From assembly GCA_963925895.1 (NCBI GenBank), contig CAWUVH010000005.1, positions 1 through 64,000 on the forward strand: a DNA stretch of 64,000 bases, given 5' to 3'. The DNA is from Eutrophovita sp913057845. Lineage in GTDB: Bacteria > Pseudomonadota > Gammaproteobacteria > Burkholderiales > Eutrophovitaceae. Positions 61,120 to 64,000 of this stretch are shown in pieces. A program made the translations under genes and the position numbers. The stretch's first letter is position 1, and the number at the start of each line of letters is the position of its first letter. Below the pieces are notes generated by a model. That model was given only the letters and a program-made list of their open reading frames with translations, was not told where the DNA came from and did no database searches.

Positions 61120-62094
61120 ATGCAAAATACTGACGAGTGGGCATTCCCTCAATCTTTAAGGCCTAATGCCGAAAACCTTAAATTCAACCTCACCAGATCG
61201 GTTAACTCTGTTGTAAAGGTTCGTACGTTGATATCGGCCGACGCGTTCACCGCTGGCATTCTTGGGACGGAACGTATCGGCAGCGGCGTCTTGATTAACG
61301 AAAACGGTTTGATTCTTACGATAGGATACCTTGTCACTGAAGCCGAATCAGTCTGGGTAACAACGAACCTTAACCAAAGTCTCCCGGGACATGTTGTAGC
61401 TTATGACCAAACGACTGGACTTGGTTTAATTCAAGCTTTTGGAACACTACAGATTGAGCCATCTGACCTCGAGAAAAGTAATCTAATAAACCCCTCCGAT
61501 GATGCTTACTTTGTAAGCTACGGAGGACTTGACCATGCTCTTCATTCAAAAATTATACGTGTTGACGAATTCGCCGGATATTGGGAATATGTTTTGGATC
61601 AAGCAATCTACACCTCACCTCCCCATCCTCAATGGGGAGGTGCTGCTATATTCAATGGACGAGGTCACGTCATAGGAATCGGCTCACTGTTTCTTCATGA
61701 AGTTTTTGAAGGGCAAAGCCAACAAGGCAATCTCGCTATACCTACCCATCTTTTGGAACCAGCCCTAAACGACCTATTAGAATTCGGGCGACCATTAACC
61801 CCCGCCAGACCTTGGATCGGCATGTACACTACAGAAACGGGTGGCGAACTAATTGTGAGTAGTCTGGCTCGTTACGGTCCCGCAGAACTCGCTGGCATCT
61901 TGCAAGGAGACCAAATCATGTCGATTGGCGAAGAGAAGACGTCAACACTTGCTCATTTCTTTAGGTCTGTTTGGAATCTTGGATCCGCAGGTGTTTCAGT
62001 GCCACTGCAAATAAACCGAGAAGGAAATGAATTAAAGTTTGTAATTAATTCAGCAGACAGAAATGATTTTCTTCTTAAACCTAAAACTCATTAA
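61120..62094 (+). CDS. HtrA-like trypsin-fold PDZ protein lacking the catalytic triad
   Basis: Protein of 324 residues with an S1C/HtrA-like fold (about 25-210) and a PDZ domain (about 225-310). All three catalytic positions appear lost: the histidine of the NHV motif is Y70 (LTIGYLVTEA), the aspartate region reads TTGLGLIQ instead of TDLAVL, and the GNSGG serine is W172 (PQWGGAAIF). No signal peptide is present, so it is probably cytoplasmic, unlike normal HtrA. It is followed 25 bases later by an amidohydrolase gene. It could be a binding scaffold; protease activity is unlikely. Confidence 0.78.
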   Translation: MQNTDEWAFPQSLRPNAENLKFNLTRSVNSVVKVRTLISADAFTAGILGTERIGSGVLINENGLILTIGYLVTEAESVWVTTNLNQSLPGHVVAYDQTTGLGLIQAFGTLQIEPSDLEKSNLINPSDDAYFVSYGGLDHALHSKIIRVDEFAGYWEYVLDQAIYTSPPHPQWGGAAIFNGRGHVIGIGSLFLHEVFEGQSQQGNLAIPTHLLEPALNDLLEFGRPLTPARPWIGMYTTETGGELIVSSLARYGPAELAGILQGDQIMSIGEEKTSTLAHFFRSVWNLGSAGVSVPLQINREGNELKFVINSADRNDFLLKPKTH

Positions 62095-62119
62095 AAAAAC
62101 CCCTTGGGAAGACACCTAA

Positions 62120-63808
62120 ATGAATGACCTGTTAATCAAAAATGGAATGATTATCGATGGATCGGGGCGAGATCGATTCACAGGAGATATCTCAATTAAA
62201 GATGGGTTCATAACTGGCGTCGGAAATAACCTGGGTACAGCGACCCGAATTGTCGATGCGGAAGGCCTCTTAGTAACCCCGGGGTTTGTTGATGTCCACA
62301 CGCACTATGATGGGCAAGTCACCTGGGATCCCTATTTAACTCCTTCGACGTTTCACGGAGTCACTACAGCCGTATTTGGGAATTGTGGCGTTGGGTTCGC
62401 TCCAGTTAGAAAAAACGATGTGCCATACCTCATCAATCTGATGGAAGGAGTAGAAGACATACCGGGATCCGTTTTGTCAGAAGGTGTGGATTTTAATTGG
62501 GAATCCTTTCCGCAATACCTCGATGTTCTCGACTCATCCCCCAAAGCTATCGATATCGGCGCTCAAGTTCCACACGGTCCTCTGCGGTTTTATGTGATGG
62601 GCGAGAGGGGGGGGGATCACAATGCAATTCCTACTGATAAAGAAGTAGAATCTATGGGCTTGCTGCTCGAGGAATCGTTAACCGCAGGAGCTATGGGGTT
62701 TACTACATCCAGAACAACGAAACACTTGAGTCGTGACGGAAAAAATACGCCGAGCCTGTCAGCAAAACATGCTGAACTTCGTGGATTAGCCCAAGCCATG
62801 AAGCGGGCTGGAAAAGGGATTATTGAGGTTAATTCGGATTTTGGTCCAGGTGAATTTGAAATCATGCGCATGGTCAGCGAAGTGTCGGGGCGACCCTTGT
62901 CCATCTTACTTTTACAGACGAATAATTCTCCCGACCTTTGGCGACAAACTCGAGATCAAATCCATGAGGCCCGAGCGCAAGGCCTGACGGTTAACGGTCA
63001 AGTAGGATGCCGGCCCATCGTCATCATTATGGGGCTCGAAACCACAATCAATCCATTTTCAACGCATCCAAAGTGGATCCAATTGTCATTGCTTACACGT
63101 GAAGAACGCCTGTCAAGAATCAAGCATGACCAGCAGCTGCGTCACGATTTAGTCCACCAATTACCTGACGACGAACATACAAGACGAATTAAAGAATGGT
63201 TACCAAAGACGTTCTTAATGAATAAGGGGTTTGATTACGAGCCCTCACCAGAAGATGGTATCTGCGAAATTGCACGAAAGAAAGGAGTAAGTCCTTTCGA
63301 AGTAGCCCTAGAAGGAATGCTTCAAAATGAAGGCAAAGGGCTCCTGGCACACACTTTTGAGAACTATTTTGATGGGGATCTTGAAGTCATAAGAGAAATG
63401 TTGCTGGACGAAGGCACCATCATTGGTCTTGGCGATGGAGGAGCACACGTGTGTACTGTATGCGATGAAGGTGCACCAACATATTTGCTGTCGCACTGGG
63501 GTCGTGATAGAAAAAGAGGACCAACCATTCCTTTAGAATTTTTAGTACAGAAACATACATCCATTAGCGCACGTGGTTATGGCTTTCTCGATCGAGGGTT
63601 GATTCAAGTTGGATACAAAGCAGATCTTAATGTTATTGACTATGAGCAACTGTCATTATTAGATGCTGAGATTGTTTATGATTTGCCGGCTGGTGGGAAA
63701 CGCTTAATTCAAAGAGCGCGAGGTTACCGTCACACATTCGTGTCAGGAGTAGAAATTATTCACCTAGACGAACAAACCGGAAATCTGCCAGGGCGTCTTC
63801 TAAGATAA
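62120..63808 (+). CDS. N-acyl-D-amino-acid deacylase-like amidohydrolase
   Basis: Cytoplasmic metal-dependent amidohydrolase of 562 residues. The metal motif VDVHTHYDGQ (about 57-66) and the following VTTAVFGNCGVGFAP (about 80-94), with the later GDGGAHV and a C-terminal TFVSGVEII segment, match the D-aminoacylase family 3 pattern. It would remove acyl groups from N-acyl-D-amino acids, or act on related N-acyl or ring amides. A run of nine G (62607-62615) sits in the coding frame (ERGGD). The gene follows the HtrA-like gene and precedes an SDR gene. Confidence 0.88.
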   Translation: MNDLLIKNGMIIDGSGRDRFTGDISIKDGFITGVGNNLGTATRIVDAEGLLVTPGFVDVHTHYDGQVTWDPYLTPSTFHGVTTAVFGNCGVGFAPVRKNDVPYLINLMEGVEDIPGSVLSEGVDFNWESFPQYLDVLDSSPKAIDIGAQVPHGPLRFYVMGERGGDHNAIPTDKEVESMGLLLEESLTAGAMGFTTSRTTKHLSRDGKNTPSLSAKHAELRGLAQAMKRAGKGIIEVNSDFGPGEFEIMRMVSEVSGRPLSILLLQTNNSPDLWRQTRDQIHEARAQGLTVNGQVGCRPIVIIMGLETTINPFSTHPKWIQLSLLTREERLSRIKHDQQLRHDLVHQLPDDEHTRRIKEWLPKTFLMNKGFDYEPSPEDGICEIARKKGVSPFEVALEGMLQNEGKGLLAHTFENYFDGDLEVIREMLLDEGTIIGLGDGGAHVCTVCDEGAPTYLLSHWGRDRKRGPTIPLEFLVQKHTSISARGYGFLDRGLIQVGYKADLNVIDYEQLSLLDAEIVYDLPAGGKRLIQRARGYRHTFVSGVEIIHLDEQTGNLPGRLLR

Positions 63809-63824
63809 ACACGAGGGGATCAAT

Positions 63825-64000
63825 ATGAACTTAAAGGATGCTGTCATTATTGTTACTGGAGGGGGCACAGGAGTTGGTGCAGCCTGCGCACGAGTTTTGG
63901 CTAAACGTGGCGCCCGAGTCGTCATTAACTACAAAAAAAGCCAAGCAGGCGCACTTGAAGCAGCGAAACAATGCAAACAATTAGGAGGCGATGCAATTAC
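63825..64000 (+). CDS. short-chain dehydrogenase/reductase (5' part, truncated by window end)
   Basis: The first 58 codons of an SDR are present. It starts MNLKDAVIIVTGGGTGVGAA, with the cofactor loop TGGGTGVG, followed by ARVVINYKKSQAGALEAA, the NADP-type segment. A GAGGGG ribosome binding site stands six bases before ATG 63825. The active site lies beyond the window. Its closeness to the amidohydrolase gene (16 bases after its stop) suggests one operon. Confidence 0.88.
   Translation, partial: MNLKDAVIIVTGGGTGVGAACARVLAKRGARVVINYKKSQAGALEAAKQCKQLGGDAI

Noticed and set aside
1..64000. CRISPR arrays, insertion sequences, phage or plasmid genes, tRNA and rRNA genes
   Set aside because: None were seen: no regularly spaced repeats, transposase or integrase motifs, and no tRNA-like cloverleaf in the intergenic regions I read by eye. 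Covariance-model searches were not possible.

Overview
The window looks like a chromosomal segment of a marine, free-living gammaproteobacterium. The evidence is moderate-to-low GC, homodimeric-type AceE, a FeoAB operon with a Fur-like site, OxyR with its paired cysteines, a MaeB-type malic enzyme, SoxYZ and a lanthanide-type methanol dehydrogenase. The genus cannot be fixed from sequence alone. I see no rRNA, tRNA, CRISPR array, insertion sequence, integrase or phage gene. Gene density is high, with short gaps and many divergent or convergent units.

Layout. 1-5.4 kb: a possible 3' end of an upstream gene, a secreted metallo-beta-lactamase-fold enzyme with its own terminator, then a four-gene Gld-like ABC operon (ATPase, permease, GldG-like, DUF4340-like) with histidine-rich segments. 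5.5-7.1 kb: coaBC and dut. 7.2-10.6 kb: a compact methanol-oxidation module on the minus strand (xoxF, terminator hairpin, xoxJ, xoxG) with no mxa genes. 11-19.9 kb: housekeeping and accessory genes, including a two-domain sulfurtransferase and an orphan SoxYZ pair.

20-39.5 kb: a large catabolic island. An enolase-superfamily enzyme precedes a long minus-strand operon (MDR oxidoreductase, split ThDP decarboxylase alpha and beta, class III CoA-transferase, aldehyde dehydrogenase, MaoC hydratase, acyl-CoA dehydrogenase, SDR). Divergent from it runs a plus-strand series (tartrate-dehydrogenase-like enzyme, enoyl-CoA hydratase, VOC protein, ketopantoate-reductase-like enzyme, aldehyde dehydrogenase, Zn-MDR, fluoroacetate-dehalogenase-like hydrolase, epoxide-hydrolase-like hydrolase). 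An SDR and a sodium:solute symporter with a 31-residue accessory protein follow. Together these suggest uptake and breakdown of a hydroxy- or oxo-acid through decarboxylation, oxidation, CoA activation and beta-oxidation-like steps. This island is the best candidate for an undescribed system.

39.6-64 kb: an RND efflux pair, LOG and AsnC genes, aceE without aceF, a TlpA-like thioredoxin, a 2-oxopent-4-enoate hydratase-like enzyme, an Old Yellow Enzyme, the feoA-feoB-Cys-rich iron uptake operon, a glyoxalase-II-like hydrolase, a TfdA-type dioxygenase, an acyl-CoA synthetase, cspA, maeB, a membrane fatty-acid hydroxylase or sterol desaturase, oxyR, an HtrA-like protein that has lost its catalytic triad, an N-acyl-D-amino-acid deacylase-like amidohydrolase, and the start of an SDR cut by the window edge.
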